NCBI RefSeq assembly: GCF_001611275.1
Contig: NZ_CP015080.1
Span: forward strand, 2,418,001-2,482,000
Source of the DNA: Desulfuromonas sp. DDH964
Lineage (GTDB): Bacteria > Desulfobacterota > Desulfuromonadia > Desulfuromonadales > DDH964
Length of the DNA: 64,000 nt
Direction of reading: 5' to 3'
Shown: positions 27,303-38,115 of the stretch, one piece after another
Layout of the letters: every line of letters begins with the position of its first letter
Numbering within the stretch: the first letter of the stretch is position 1
Program-made: the position numbers and the translations under genes
The notes under the pieces: generated by a model
Told to the model about the DNA's origin: nothing
The model's input: only the letters and a program-made list of their open reading frames with translations
Database searches by the model: none

Positions 27303-27509
27303 TCAGCGTTTGCGGGCCGGGATTTCGAATTCGACCTTGCCGGCGGCGATCTCCCGCAGGGCGAGGACGATCTTCTTGTTGCCCGCCCGGTTCTCGATCA
27401 GCCCCTGGCTCCCCTTGTAGAGCTGCTTGGCGCGTTTTGCCGCGACCATGACGAGCAGAAAGCGGTTGGGGACCTGGTTCAGGCAGTCTTCGACGGTAAT
27501 ACGTGCCAT
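27303..27509 (-). CDS. rpoZ: DNA-directed RNA polymerase omega subunit
   Basis: Omega aids folding and assembly of the beta-prime subunit and, with Rel nearby, is linked to ppGpp binding in many bacteria. The 68-residue protein [30 protein letters not shown]... has the family core ([16 protein letters not shown]) and [19 protein letters not shown]. The ribosome binding site AAGGAG is about 12 bases before ATG 27509. It sits between gmk upstream and rel downstream, now with an intron inserted after its terminator. Confidence 0.97.
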   Translation of the reverse strand: MARITVEDCLNQVPNRFLLVMVAAKRAKQLYKGSQGLIENRAGNKKIVLALREIAAGKVEFEIPARKR

Positions 27510-27561
27510 GGGATTAGTGAACTCCTTCTACAGTGTTGCCGGTGATCGACCCTAGCGGCGA

Positions 27562-28206
27562 TCAGCCGGGAGAAAAATCGAAGCGACCCTTCAGCGTCGG
27601 CAGGACCAGCGACGTCCGCTGCCCTGCGGCAATAATGATCGCCTTCAGCTGGTCGAGCGCCTTGGTGAAGTCATCGTTAACGACAAGGTAATCGTAGCGG
27701 GGGGCGTGGGCGATCTCCCCGCGGGCGTTGACAATGCGTTGCTCGATAACCTGGTTGCTATCGGTATTACGATGGACGAGGCGTCGCCGCAACTCGTCGA
27801 AATCGGGGGGGAGGATGAAGACAAAGACCCCGGAATCGAGGGTGCGACGTAACTGCTCGGCGCCCTGGCAGTCGATATCGAGGAGGATATCCTGTCCGTT
27901 TTGTCGGGCGGCTGCCAGGGTCGCCAGGGCGGTGCCGTAACAGTTGCCATGCACCTCGGCCCATTCGGCAAAGGCGCCTTCGGCGACCATCGCGCGAAAA
28001 CGCTCCCTGGTCACGAAATGGTAGTCGACACCCTCTCCTTCGCCGTTGCGGGGAGGGCGCGTCGTGTAGCTGACAGAATGCCGCAGGGTCGGAAAAAAGT
28101 CAATAAGTTCCTTGCACAACGAGGTTTTTCCCGCACCCGATGGGGCGGAGATGACAAAGACATTGCCGTTGCGCCGGGGACTCCCGGTCCCCTGCTCACT
28201 CGACAT
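27562..28206 (-). CDS. gmk: Guanylate kinase
   Basis: Gmk phosphorylates GMP to GDP. The 214-residue protein has the P-loop SGAGKT (23-28), the GMP-binding SYTTRPPRNGEGEGVDYHFV, EWAEVHGNCYGT and LLDIDCQGAEQLR. The N-terminal 14 residues are an unstructured extension, and the start overlaps the yicC stop by 11 bases. The yicC-gmk-rpoZ order is common. The remA-like small gene often found between yicC and gmk is absent here. Confidence 0.97.
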   Translation of the reverse strand: MSSEQGTGSPRRNGNVFVISAPSGAGKTSLCKELIDFFPTLRHSVSYTTRPPRNGEGEGVDYHFVTRERFRAMVAEGAFAEWAEVHGNCYGTALATLAAARQNGQDILLDIDCQGAEQLRRTLDSGVFVFILPPDFDELRRRLVHRNTDSNQVIEQRIVNARGEIAHAPRYDYLVVNDDFTKALDQLKAIIIAAGQRTSLVLPTLKGRFDFSPG

Positions 28207-29074
28207 TCTGCACCTGTTCGCGAATCTTCTCCAGTTCCGACTTCAGGGTCACCACCGATCGGGTCAGCTCCGCATCATTGGACTTGGAGCCCATGGTGTT
28301 GGCTTCGCGGTTCAGCTCCTGGACCAGAAAATCGAGTTGGCGGCCGACCGGCTCTGCCGCGACGAAGAGAGTCCGGAACTGTTGCAGGTGACTGCGAAAA
28401 CGGGTCAGCTCCTCGCTGATGTCGCAACGGTCGGCATAGACGGCGAGTTCCTGGGCGAGGCGCTGCGGGTCGATTTCTATTTCCTGGGCGTAGCGGGCGA
28501 GTCGTTCCTTAAGCCGTTGCTGCCACTCCAGCGGGACCTGGGGGGCCCGCGACTCGATCTGACCGAGAAGCTCTTCGACCGTCGCCAGGCGCTGTTCGAA
28601 ATCGGCCAGGGTCGCCGCCCCTTCGGCAAGACGCATCTTCTCCAGCATGTCGAGTGCCGCCGTCAGCGCCAGTTCCACCGCGCCGGCGAGGGCATCCTCG
28701 GCGACACCCCCCTCCTGCAGCAGGACGACGTCCCGTTGCCCGGCGAGGAGTTCGAGGGGGACGCCGCCGGTCAGCGGGAAGTCCCGGGCAAGCTTTTCGA
28801 AGAGCTGCATGTAGGCTTCGGCCAGCGGCAGGTTGAGCGTCGGCAGGGCGCTGTTCCCGGCGGCGGTCTCCTGGGTGATAAAGACGTCGATCTTGCCGCG
28901 CTTGAGCCGCTCGGCAACCCGCTTCTTGATCTCCAGCTCGCTGGCGAGGAGCCCACGCGGGGCCTTGACGCTGACATCGCCGTAACGATGATTGACCGAG
29001 CGCACCTCGACGGTGACGGTCAAGCCATCGACGGCGGTCTGCCCCTTGCCATAGCCGGTCATGCTCTTGATCAT
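28196..29074 (-). CDS. yicC: YicC/YloC family endoribonuclease
   Basis: The 292-residue protein has the N-terminal MIKSMTGYGKGQ and EVRSVNHRYGDVSVKAPR and the C-terminal DUF1732 block LDFLVQELNREANTMGSKSNDAELTRSVVTLKSELEKIREQVQNVE. YicC-like proteins are endoribonucleases that shape small-RNA and mRNA turnover in E. coli and B. subtilis. It overlaps gmk by 11 bases. The start ATG 29074 gives the conserved N-terminus. Confidence 0.95.
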   Translation of the reverse strand: MIKSMTGYGKGQTAVDGLTVTVEVRSVNHRYGDVSVKAPRGLLASELEIKKRVAERLKRGKIDVFITQETAAGNSALPTLNLPLAEAYMQLFEKLARDFPLTGGVPLELLAGQRDVVLLQEGGVAEDALAGAVELALTAALDMLEKMRLAEGAATLADFEQRLATVEELLGQIESRAPQVPLEWQQRLKERLARYAQEIEIDPQRLAQELAVYADRCDISEELTRFRSHLQQFRTLFVAAEPVGRQLDFLVQELNREANTMGSKSNDAELTRSVVTLKSELEKIREQVQNVE

Positions 29075-29131
29075 GGTCTGGTGTCCAATTCTCCTTCCCG
29101 CTCCGCCGCAAGAGGACGGACAGTGGAAGGG

Positions 29132-29674
29132 TCAGGGGAAGGTTGGGGCCATCCGAAATCCTTGTGCGGCACGATCCTTGGCCGACAACAGCGGTGCCGC
29201 CATCGGCCAGGTGATCCCGAGGTCGGGGTCGTCCCAGCGGATACAGCACTCATGCTGCGGCGCATAGTAGTCGGTGGTCTTGTACAGAAATTCGGCGCTT
29301 TCCGACAGCACCAGGAAGCCGTGGGCGAAGCCGGGCGGAATCCAGAGCTGGTGCTTGTTCTCCGCAGAGAGATGAACCCCGACCCAGCGACCGAAAGAGG
29401 CCGAACTGCGCCGCAAATCGACAGCCACATCCCAGACTTCTCCGGCCACGCAGCGCACCAGCTTCCCCTGGGGCTGTTCGATCTGGTAGTGCAGCCCGCG
29501 CAGTACCCCCTGCGCCGAGCGGGAATGGTTGTCCTGCACGAAGGGAATGTCGAGGCCGGTTTGCGCCGTCCATTGCTTCTGATTGAAGCTTTCGAAAAAA
29601 AATCCCCGATCGTCGCCAAAGACCCGTGGTTCGATCAGCAGGATATCTGGTATCGCGGTTGGCGTCACCTGCAT
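29132..29674 (-). CDS. rfbC: dTDP-4-dehydrorhamnose 3,5-epimerase
   Basis: RfbC (RmlC) epimerises dTDP-4-keto-6-deoxyglucose at C3 and C5 on the way to dTDP-L-rhamnose. The 180-residue cupin has RVFGDDRGFFFESFN, QDNHSRSAQGVLRGLHYQ with the catalytic His, and WIPPGFAHGFLVLSE. The ATG shares its A with the rfbA stop. It is the last gene of the rfbB-rfbD-rfbA-rfbC set. Confidence 0.96.
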   Translation of the reverse strand: MQVTPTAIPDILLIEPRVFGDDRGFFFESFNQKQWTAQTGLDIPFVQDNHSRSAQGVLRGLHYQIEQPQGKLVRCVAGEVWDVAVDLRRSSASFGRWVGVHLSAENKHQLWIPPGFAHGFLVLSESAEFLYKTTDYYAPQHECCIRWDDPDLGITWPMAAPLLSAKDRAAQGFRMAPTFP

Positions 29675-30552
29675 CAGAATTCGTCCCTCAAAATCATCTC
29701 CAGATAGCTGCGATACCCCGATCTTGGTGTGGCCGCGATAATCGCCTCAAAACCGGCGCGATCGACAAATCCCTTGCGGTAGGCAATCTCTTCCAGACAG
29801 GCGATCTTCAGCCCCTGGCGGGCTTCGAGGGTCCCGATGAAGTGGCTCGCCTCGAGGAGGCTCTCATGGGTACCGGTGTCGAGCCAGGCGATGCCGCGCC
29901 CCAGCTTCTCGACCCGCAGGCGGCCGCTGCGCAGGTAGGCGAGGTTGACATCGGTGATCTCCAGCTCCCCCCTGGCTGAGGGCTTCATCGCGCGCGTCAC
30001 CTCAACCACCTCTCCGTCGTAGAGGTAGAGGCCCGGCACCGCGTAGTGGGATTTGGGCGCGACCGGCTTCTCCTCGATAGAGAGAACGGTGCCGGACTTG
30101 TCGAACTCCACCACCCCGTAGCGCTCGGGATCGTGGACCGGGTAGCCGAAGACCATGGCGCCGCCGGAGAACGCTCCGGCGATACGATCAAGGGCCATCT
30201 TGCCGTAGAAGATATTGTCGCCCAGAATCAGGCAGACCGGGTCGCCGGCGATGAATTCCTCACCGACCAGAAAGGCCTGGGCGATCCCTTTCGGTTCCGG
30301 CTGCACCGCGTAGGAGAGCCGGATACCGAAGCGGCTGCCGTCACCGAGCAGCGCGTCGAAGCGGGGGGTGTCGTGGGGGGTGGAGATGATCAGGATGTCG
30401 TTGATCCCCGCCATCATCAGGGTCGAGAGGGGGTAATAGATCATCGGCTTGTCGTAGACGGGCTGCAACTGTTTGCTCGCCACCAAGGTCAAGGGGTAGA
30501 GGCGGCTGCCGGCGCCGCCGGCGAGAACGATCCCCTTTTTGATTCCTGCCAT
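29674..30552 (-). CDS. rfbA: Glucose-1-phosphate thymidylyltransferase
   Basis: RfbA (RmlA) makes dTDP-glucose, the common precursor of dTDP-rhamnose and of the dTDP-3-amino sugars implied by the downstream FdtA/FdtB-like genes. The 292-residue protein has [41 protein letters not shown] and [17 protein letters not shown] 30552 was chosen because GGAGG lies 7 bases upstream; a start six codons earlier overlaps it. Feedback regulation by dTDP-rhamnose is usual in this family. Confidence 0.97.
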   Translation of the reverse strand: MAGIKKGIVLAGGAGSRLYPLTLVASKQLQPVYDKPMIYYPLSTLMMAGINDILIISTPHDTPRFDALLGDGSRFGIRLSYAVQPEPKGIAQAFLVGEEFIAGDPVCLILGDNIFYGKMALDRIAGAFSGGAMVFGYPVHDPERYGVVEFDKSGTVLSIEEKPVAPKSHYAVPGLYLYDGEVVEVTRAMKPSARGELEITDVNLAYLRSGRLRVEKLGRGIAWLDTGTHESLLEASHFIGTLEARQGLKIACLEEIAYRKGFVDRAGFEAIIAATPRSGYRSYLEMILRDEF

Positions 30553-30576
30553 CTCTCTTCCTCCGTTCACAACAGG

Positions 30577-31473
30577 TTACCGGGCGGGCCGGTTGAGCTG
30601 CCGGCGCCGCACCAGATAGCGATCGAGGGCGTCCTGCCAGGAGGGAATCGCCTTCCCGGTGGCGGCCTGATATTTGGCGGTCGAAAAGACCGAGTAGGCC
30701 GGCCGCGCGGCCGGCAGCGGGTAGTCGGCGGTGGTGATCGCCAGATGACGCTGCAGTGCCACCTCCCCGCCAGATTCGACATACTTGCGCACGATTTCGC
30801 GACTGAACTGATACCAGCTGCAGACCCCGGCGTTGGCGAAGTGAAAGAGACCGTACGCTTTTTTCTCCAGCAAGGCAAAGATCGCCTGGGCGAGGTCGGC
30901 GGTATAGGTCGGGGAACCGACCTGGTCATCGACCACCCGCAGTTCCTCCCGTTCCGTGGCCAGGCGCAGCATGGTCTCGACGAAATTTTTCCCGCCCGGT
31001 CCGAACAGCCAGCTGGTGCGGATAATCAAAAACTTCTCCAGCCTCGAACCGAGGATTTCCTCTTCGCCAAGGAGCTTGGAGCGGCCGTAGGCGGAGCGGG
31101 GTCCCGTGGCCGAGGTCTCGCTGTAGGGCCTGGTCGCCAGGCCGTCGAAGACGTAATCGGTGGAGATGTGGACCAGCGTCGCCCCGCTGAGCTTCGCCGC
31201 CTCGGCCAGCAGCCCGGGGCCGTCGCCGTTGACCCGGTTTGCCAGCTCCGGGTTGCTCTCGCAGCCGTCGACATCGGTATAGGCCGCACAGTTGACGATC
31301 AGGTCGAAGCCGCCGCGGCCGATTTCGCTCAGCACCTGGCCGCGCAAGCTCAGGTCGAAGGCCGGGAGGTCGAAATCGCTCCAGTGGTAATGGTCCGGAG
31401 CAACCTCCCGCACCATCTGCCCCAGCATCCCGCTGGCGCCGATCAATGCCGCCCTGACCGGCTGGCTACTCAT
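30577..31473 (-). CDS. rfbD: dTDP-4-dehydrorhamnose reductase
   Basis: RfbD (RmlD) performs the NAD(P)H reduction that ends dTDP-L-rhamnose synthesis. The 298-residue SDR protein has [37 protein letters not shown] and the catalytic YGRSKLLGE (YxxxK), then [16 protein letters not shown] 31473 overlaps the rfbB stop as ATGA. The open frame extends 22 codons further upstream but inside rfbB. Confidence 0.96.
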   Translation of the reverse strand: MSSQPVRAALIGASGMLGQMVREVAPDHYHWSDFDLPAFDLSLRGQVLSEIGRGGFDLIVNCAAYTDVDGCESNPELANRVNGDGPGLLAEAAKLSGATLVHISTDYVFDGLATRPYSETSATGPRSAYGRSKLLGEEEILGSRLEKFLIIRTSWLFGPGGKNFVETMLRLATEREELRVVDDQVGSPTYTADLAQAIFALLEKKAYGLFHFANAGVCSWYQFSREIVRKYVESGGEVALQRHLAITTADYPLPAARPAYSVFSTAKYQAATGKAIPSWQDALDRYLVRRRQLNRPAR

Positions 31474-32537
31474 GCCTCGGCTCCGTACATCCGCTGGTAG
31501 AATTCCCGGTAACTGCCATCGAGCACCGCTTCCATCCACTCCCGGTTGGCAAGATACCAGTCGATGGTCTGAGCCATGCCGGTGGAAAAGTCGAGCGACG
31601 GCTTCCAGCCGAGTTCAGTGCGAATTTTTCCGGCGTCGATGGCGTAACGCCGGTCATGCCCGGCGCGGTCCTTGACGAAGCGGATCAGGGTGGTGCGAGG
31701 CTGGCCGGTGGGGAGGAGACCGACTTTCCGGTCGAGCAGCTCGCAAATCGTGGTTACCACTTCGAGATTCTGTTTCTCGCTGTTGCCGCCGATGTTGTAG
31801 GTCTCACCGGCACCTCCCCTGGCGAGAACTTCGAGGATTGCGGCGCAGTGGTCGGTAACGTAGAGCCAGTCGCGCACGTTGCGGCCATCGCCGTAGACCG
31901 GAAGCTCCTTGCCGTGGAGCGCATTGTTGATCACCAGCGGGATCAGCTTTTCGGGGAACTGGAAGGGACCATAGTTGTTGGAGCAGTTGGTGATCGTCAC
32001 CGGCAGGCCATAGGTATGATAATAGGCACTCGCCAGGTGGTCGGAGGAGGCCTTGCTCGCCGAGTAGGGGGAGCGCGGGTCATAGGGGGTCGACTCGGTG
32101 AAGTAGCCGCTATCGCCCAGGGAACCGTAGACTTCGTCGGTGGAGACATGCAGGAAGCGGCAGGCGCCGACAGCCTTCCCGCTCCACGCCTGGCGGGCGG
32201 CCTCGAGGAGAGCAAAGGTGCCGACGATGTTGGTCTGGATGAACTCGCCGGGGCCGACGATGCTGCGATCGACGTGCGACTCGGCGGCGAAATGGACAAC
32301 GGTGTCGACCTGCTCGCTGGCAAACAGCTCCGTCAGCAGGGCTCCGTCACAAATATCGCCGTGGACAAAACGGTAACGCTCGTCCGATTCGATGTCCCGC
32401 AGGTTTTCAAGGTTCCCGGCATAGGTCAGCTTGTCGAGATTGACCAGGCGCAGGCCGGGATGCCGTGCGAGAGCGAGACGGACAAAATTCGAACCGATAA
32501 AGCCGCAGCCACCGGTCACCAGCATCGTTTTCATCAT
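31470..32537 (-). CDS. rfbB: dTDP-glucose 4,6-dehydratase
   Basis: RfbB (RmlB) converts dTDP-glucose to dTDP-4-keto-6-deoxyglucose. The 355-residue extended SDR has [42 protein letters not shown], the catalytic [11 protein letters not shown] and [21 protein letters not shown] 32537 has AGGAG just upstream. Its product feeds both RfbC/D (rhamnose) and the FdtA-like isomerase at 43 kb. Confidence 0.97.
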   Translation of the reverse strand: MMKTMLVTGGCGFIGSNFVRLALARHPGLRLVNLDKLTYAGNLENLRDIESDERYRFVHGDICDGALLTELFASEQVDTVVHFAAESHVDRSIVGPGEFIQTNIVGTFALLEAARQAWSGKAVGACRFLHVSTDEVYGSLGDSGYFTESTPYDPRSPYSASKASSDHLASAYYHTYGLPVTITNCSNNYGPFQFPEKLIPLVINNALHGKELPVYGDGRNVRDWLYVTDHCAAILEVLARGGAGETYNIGGNSEKQNLEVVTTICELLDRKVGLLPTGQPRTTLIRFVKDRAGHDRRYAIDAGKIRTELGWKPSLDFSTGMAQTIDWYLANREWMEAVLDGSYREFYQRMYGAEA

Positions 32538-32544
32538 CGAACTC

Positions 32545-33861
<1,317 letters not shown>

Positions 33862-34043
33862 AGGACCTCTTCAGGGCTTGAGGGGAGGATTGCAATGCGT
33901 GCGGTCTGCTTGACCGTTGCTCCCAGCTGCGGCACATCGCATGGTAAATCTGATGGAAATCAATTAATTAAGTGGCCAGGCAAAAAAAGAATTAGATACC
34001 ATGAGCCGCCCCGGGCGGTCAAACAAAAACCCCATTGCAGCCC

Positions 34044-34616
34044 TCAGCCAGCCATCCGCAGAATCCACTCCACGGCCGCGGCCAGATCGACACAGCGCAC
34101 AACCGGATCGTCCCCCAGTTCGACACTGCTGGCGGACCCATAGCCCGTCAGCACCAGCAGCGGGGTGCAACCGGCGCGGCGGCCCGCCTCGATATCCGCC
34201 ACCTTGTCCCCGACCATGAAGGAACGGGAGAGATCGACCCCGTAATCGCCGGCAGCCTGCAGCAGCAGACCGGGATTCCCCTTCCGGCAGTCACAGGTTC
34301 GCCGCCAGGGATCAAGGCCCCGTTCCGGGTGATGGGGGCAGACATAAAAGGCATCGATGGCCGTCCCCTGGCGGACCAGTTCCTGCTGCACATGATGATG
34401 CAGGCGCTCGACATCCTCCAGGGTAAAGTAGCCGCGGGCCACTCCCGACTGGTTGGTGACGATGAAAAGCAGGAATCCCGCTGCCTTCAGCCGGCGCAGG
34501 GCGTTGACGGCGCCGGGGATGAACTCGAAATCCTCGACCCGGTAGAGGTAGTCCTTTTCGACGTTGAGGGTGCCATCACGGTCGAGAAAAACGGCCGGCT
34601 GCAAGGTCGGTTTCAT
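34044..34616 (-). CDS. gmhB: D-glycero-D-manno-heptose-1,7-bisphosphate 7-phosphatase
   Basis: GmhB removes the 7-phosphate in ADP-heptose synthesis. The 190-residue HAD protein has motif I FLDRDGTLNVEKDYLY, VTNQSGVARGYF, the zinc-binding YVCPHHPERG...CDCRKGNPGLL loop and FMVGDKVADIEAGRRAG. ATG 34616 has AAGGA upstream; the longer open frame is not family-like. It is read away from the plus-strand glycosyltransferase at 34.7 kb, while gmhA and hldE are at 37-40 kb, so the heptose genes are split. Confidence 0.95.
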   Translation of the reverse strand: MKPTLQPAVFLDRDGTLNVEKDYLYRVEDFEFIPGAVNALRRLKAAGFLLFIVTNQSGVARGYFTLEDVERLHHHVQQELVRQGTAIDAFYVCPHHPERGLDPWRRTCDCRKGNPGLLLQAAGDYGVDLSRSFMVGDKVADIEAGRRAGCTPLLVLTGYGSASSVELGDDPVVRCVDLAAAVEWILRMAG

Positions 34617-34673
34617 AAAATCCTTATCCCGGGAGGAGTCCGTCGGCCCCTGTCTGCGATCGCACAAAGACGG

Positions 34674-34702
34674 TTGCAGCACTCGCCGGCACAGGGTACT
34701 AT
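34674..34702 (+). promoter_or_regulatory. Predicted promoter of the plus-strand glycosyltransferase
   Basis: TTGCAG (34674-34679), 17 bases, TACTAT (34697-34702), 45 bases upstream of the ATG at 34747. It lies in the divergent gap with gmhB. Confidence 0.45.
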
Positions 34703-34746
34703 CGCAGCCACGAACCCGGCTGCGGCCCTACTACGGAGATTCCGGC

Positions 34747-35556
34747 ATGGAAAAACTTTCGGCATTCGTTACCACTTACAATAATGCACGCACCCTGCCT
34801 GCCTGCCTGGAGAGCGTCAAGTGGGCGGACGAGATTGTCGTTCTCGACTCCTTCAGCACGGATGATACCCCGCAGATTGCCGCCGCTTACGGCTGCCGCT
34901 TCTTCCAGCACCGGTTTCTCGGTTACGGCCCGCAAAAACAGCTGGCCCTGGAACATACCAGCCACCGCTGGGTTCTCCTCCTCGATGCCGACGAGGCCCT
35001 CTCCCCCGAACTGCAGCAGGAGATCCGCGACCTGCTGCAACGGGGTCCGGACCAGGCCGGTTACGAACTGCCGCGCCAGGAGCAGATGTTCTGGCAGATG
35101 GCCAGCACCGCCTCGCGCCTCAATGGATTCCTGCGCCTCTTCGACAAGAGCCGTGGCCGGGTCAGTAACATGCCGGTGCACGCCGCGCCCGAGGTGGACG
35201 GCCCGGTCGGGCGCCTCAAGGCCCCCTTCTACCACTACGGCGAGACCGACATCCATACCAAGGTCGACAAGGTCAATGCCTATTCCACCGGCCTGGTCGC
35301 CGACAAACTTGCCCGGGGCAAGCGGGCCAATCCCTGGCTGATGATCGTCTACCCCCCCTTTTTCTTCCTGCGCCTCTACCTCTTCAAACGCAACTTCCTC
35401 AATGGCTGGGCCGGCTTCATCGCCTCGGTCACCGGCGCCTTCTATGCCTTCCTCAAGTACGCGAAGCTCTTCGAACATCAGCAGTTGCAGCGGCTTGGCA
35501 CCTCGCGGCTGCCGCAGGACGCGCCGGCGCCCGAACTCAGGAGCGCCCCGCAATAA
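34747..35556 (+). CDS. Glycosyltransferase family 2, LPS core WaaE/KdtX-like
   Basis: The 269-residue GT2 enzyme has LSAFVTTYNNARTLPACLESVKWADEIVVLDSFSTDDTPQIA at the N-terminus and VLLLDADEALSPEL as the metal-binding region, with a hydrophobic C-terminal membrane-associated segment (PPFFFLRLYLFKRNFL). This pattern is that of beta-1,4-glucosyltransferases of LPS inner core (WaaE/KdtX). It is the only plus-strand gene in a long minus-strand envelope region, and its 3' end overlaps convergent waaF by 20 bases. ATG 34747 has GGAG upstream. The acceptor (heptose or Kdo) is inferred. Confidence 0.9.
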   Translation: MEKLSAFVTTYNNARTLPACLESVKWADEIVVLDSFSTDDTPQIAAAYGCRFFQHRFLGYGPQKQLALEHTSHRWVLLLDADEALSPELQQEIRDLLQRGPDQAGYELPRQEQMFWQMASTASRLNGFLRLFDKSRGRVSNMPVHAAPEVDGPVGRLKAPFYHYGETDIHTKVDKVNAYSTGLVADKLARGKRANPWLMIVYPPFFFLRLYLFKRNFLNGWAGFIASVTGAFYAFLKYAKLFEHQQLQRLGTSRLPQDAPAPELRSAPQ

Positions 35557-36607
35557 GCCCTTCCGGCAGCCTGGCCAGCACCATCTCCGGCGTTATGCGG
35601 ACCATGCAGCTGTGGTGCTCGCAAGGGGCCTTGCAGTAGCAGTTGATGCAGGCGAGACCGGTCGTCTGCAGGGCCACCACGTTCTCCCCCACCGGTTTGA
35701 CCCGCAGCGGGTCCGTCGGCCCGCAGATGACCACCATCGGCGTCGGGGTGGCGGATGCCACATGGGCGGTTCCGGTGTCGTTGGCGACGATCAGGCGCGC
35801 GCCGGCGCAGAGCGGGACCAGTTCGAGAATCTGCGTCTGACCGCAGAGATTGACCAGCCAGTCGCTGCCGCAGCGGTCTGCGATCCGGGCGCACTCCTCG
35901 ATCTCGTCGGGCCCCCCGAGCAGGACCACCTTGGCCAGCCCCCGCTGGTGCAGCAGCCCGGCCAGCGCCGCGTAGCGTTCCCACCCCCAGCGCTTCAGCC
36001 GCCCCGCTGCCTGGCTTCCCGGCAATAACACCGCGTAATTGTCCGCTTCCAGTCCGAACTGCCGTTGCAGCTCCTGCGCATGGGCGAGGTGCTCCGGCCC
36101 GGGATAGAGAACCGGCCGCGGGGTGACGGTCGGGATACCGCCAACGCGGAGCGTTTCCTGCTGTAAATCGAAGGCGTGGATGACCCCCGCTGCCGGCTCC
36201 GGGGCGAGGGTATAGGGGAAGCGCCGGTGGTTCCCCATCAGGTGGCGCGGCGCAGCGCCGGTCAGTTTCAGCAGGGTCATCAGGCTGCGGCTGCGGTCGT
36301 TGGATTGCAGATCGACGATCAGGTCGTAGCGACGGCTGCGGACGAAACGCAGCCAGGCGAGCAGTCCGCGCAGCCCCCCCTGCTTGCGCCGCACATCGAT
36401 GGTGCAGACCTCGGCGAAGCGGGGATCGTGGCGGAAGAGGCCGGCCCAGGGTGGCAGGGTATGCAGATCGAGGGTCGCCGCCGGAAAGGCGCGCCGGATA
36501 TCCTCGAAGAGGGCGCTGGAGATAACCACATCCCCCATGGCGCTCCACTTCAGCACGAGGATTCGCCGGATGGAGGAGTCGGCGGGGAGATCAATGGGCG
36601 TTTTCAT
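35537..36607 (-). CDS. waaF: LPS heptosyltransferase, GT9 family
   Basis: The 356-residue GT-B enzyme has RILVLKWSAMGDVVISSALFEDIRRAFPAATLD, DLIVDLQSNDRS, LLPGSQAAGRLKRWGWERYAAL and the conserved VANDTGTAHVASATPTPMVVICGPTDPLRVKP. GT9 proteins add heptose from ADP-heptose to the LPS inner core. The C-terminal cysteine-rich CINCYCKAPCEHHSCM segment is found in some GT9 members. WaaF rather than WaaC or WaaQ is a guess from length and context. Confidence 0.9.
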   Translation of the reverse strand: MKTPIDLPADSSIRRILVLKWSAMGDVVISSALFEDIRRAFPAATLDLHTLPPWAGLFRHDPRFAEVCTIDVRRKQGGLRGLLAWLRFVRSRRYDLIVDLQSNDRSRSLMTLLKLTGAAPRHLMGNHRRFPYTLAPEPAAGVIHAFDLQQETLRVGGIPTVTPRPVLYPGPEHLAHAQELQRQFGLEADNYAVLLPGSQAAGRLKRWGWERYAALAGLLHQRGLAKVVLLGGPDEIEECARIADRCGSDWLVNLCGQTQILELVPLCAGARLIVANDTGTAHVASATPTPMVVICGPTDPLRVKPVGENVVALQTTGLACINCYCKAPCEHHSCMVRITPEMVLARLPEGLIAGRS

Positions 36608-36642
36608 AGGGCCTTGCTGCTAAGGGTTCAATAGTGAGGGGG

Positions 36643-38115
36643 CTACAGATCACGATAGTTTTCGAGAATCCGCTCGACGATACCGGTGGTCGACTTGCCG
36701 TCCACAAACTGGATCAACTCGACCCGACCGCCATAACTCTCCACCAGTTCCCTGCCGACCACCCGCTCCGGGGTGTAGTCCCCCCCCTTGACGAGGATGT
36801 CGGGCCGTAGCAGCTCCAGCAGCTCCAGCGGCGTATCCTCGTCGAAAATGGTGACAAAATCGATGCAGTCGAGGGCAGCCATGATGTGAGCGCGCTCCTC
36901 CTCGCCGATCAGGGGGCGTTTCGGTCCCTTGAGGCGGCGGATCGAGGCGTCGGAATTGAGTCCGAGCACCAGCAGGTCGCCAAGCTGTCGCGCCCTTTGC
37001 AGGTAGCGCACATGGCCGACATGGAGCAGATCGAAACAGCCGTTGGTGAAGACCACCTTGCGCCCCTGGCGGCGGGCAGTGGCGAGTAGCGGGGCGAGGC
37101 TCTCCCGGCTGCGGATCTTCACGCCGCCGTCGCTGCTCTGCAACAGGGCGGCGTGCCGCAGTTCGTCGGGGCTGACGGTCGAGGTGCCGAGCTTGCCGAC
37201 GACGATCCCGGCGGCGAGATTGGCGAGGCGCGCCGCCGCGCCGATGTCGAGACCGCAACCAAGCCCGGCGCCCAAAAAGGCGAGCACCGTATCGCCGGCG
37301 CCGGAGACATCGAAGACCTCCCGCGCCTCCGTCGGCAGGTGCAGATGCTCGCCGTCCCGGAAAAAGAGGCTCATCCCCTCTTCGCTGCGGGTCAGGACCA
37401 GGGTCTCCAGGTCGAGGTCCCGGCGCAGCTTTTCGCCAGCCGCCAGCAGGCTCGCCTCGTCGACGATGTCGATGCCGGCGGCGGTCTGCGCCTCCCGTCG
37501 ATTGGGGGTAAGCGCAGTGGCCCCCCGGTACTTGGCAAAATCACGCCCCTTGGGGTCAATCACCACCGGGATCCCCCGGGCCCGCCCCTGGGCGCAGAGC
37601 GCTTCCAGCACCCGCTCGCTGAGCACCCCCTTGAGGTAGTCCGACACCAGGATAACGCTGAAAGCGTCGAGCGCACCGCGCAGGTAATTCAGCAGCGCCT
37701 CCTCCTGTTCGGTCGCCAGCGGGGTGCGGCTCTCGCGGTCGATACGCAGCATCTGCTGGTGGCTGGCGAGGACCCGGGTCTTGCGGCTAGTGGTCCGCCC
37801 CGGCGCGAAGAAAACGCCCCCGGCAGCGATTCCCTCCCCCACCAGCATCCCGTGCAGCAGCCGCCCGTCGCCATCGTCGCCAAGGACGCTGGCCACCTCG
37901 ACCTGGCAGCCGAGTGCCACCAGGTTGTTGAGGACGTTCCCGGCCCCGCCGAGACGTAGTTCGTCGCGCTCGATCTCGACCACCTGGACCGGCGCCTCCG
38001 GGGAGATCCGCTCGGTGCGCCCCCAGAGATATTCATCGAGCATCAGATCGCCGACCACCAGCACCCGCAGTCCGGCGGCGCGGCTCAGAAAGGTATCGAT
38101 ATCGGGCAGTCCCAT
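36643..38115 (-). CDS. hldE: Bifunctional heptose 7-phosphate kinase / heptose 1-phosphate adenylyltransferase
   Basis: HldE phosphorylates heptose-7-phosphate at C1 and later couples ADP. The 490-residue protein has an N-terminal PfkB kinase ([46 protein letters not shown]) and a C-terminal nucleotidyltransferase ([44 protein letters not shown]). Both parts look intact and full length. Its start shares an A with the preceding gene's stop (TGATG), showing coupling to the gene of unknown function upstream. Confidence 0.97.
   Translation of the reverse strand: MGLPDIDTFLSRAAGLRVLVVGDLMLDEYLWGRTERISPEAPVQVVEIERDELRLGGAGNVLNNLVALGCQVEVASVLGDDGDGRLLHGMLVGEGIAAGGVFFAPGRTTSRKTRVLASHQQMLRIDRESRTPLATEQEEALLNYLRGALDAFSVILVSDYLKGVLSERVLEALCAQGRARGIPVVIDPKGRDFAKYRGATALTPNRREAQTAAGIDIVDEASLLAAGEKLRRDLDLETLVLTRSEEGMSLFFRDGEHLHLPTEAREVFDVSGAGDTVLAFLGAGLGCGLDIGAAARLANLAAGIVVGKLGTSTVSPDELRHAALLQSSDGGVKIRSRESLAPLLATARRQGRKVVFTNGCFDLLHVGHVRYLQRARQLGDLLVLGLNSDASIRRLKGPKRPLIGEEERAHIMAALDCIDFVTIFDEDTPLELLELLRPDILVKGGDYTPERVVGRELVESYGGRVELIQFVDGKSTTGIVERILENYRDL

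Noticed and set aside
33862..34043. Promoter and terminator in the gap between gmhB and the UDP-HexNAc dehydrogenase
   Set aside because: The 182-base gap is AT-rich and has a GC hairpin (CCGCCC/GGGCGG) followed at a distance by a T-run, but no -35/-10 pair or properly placed terminator was convincing enough to annotate.
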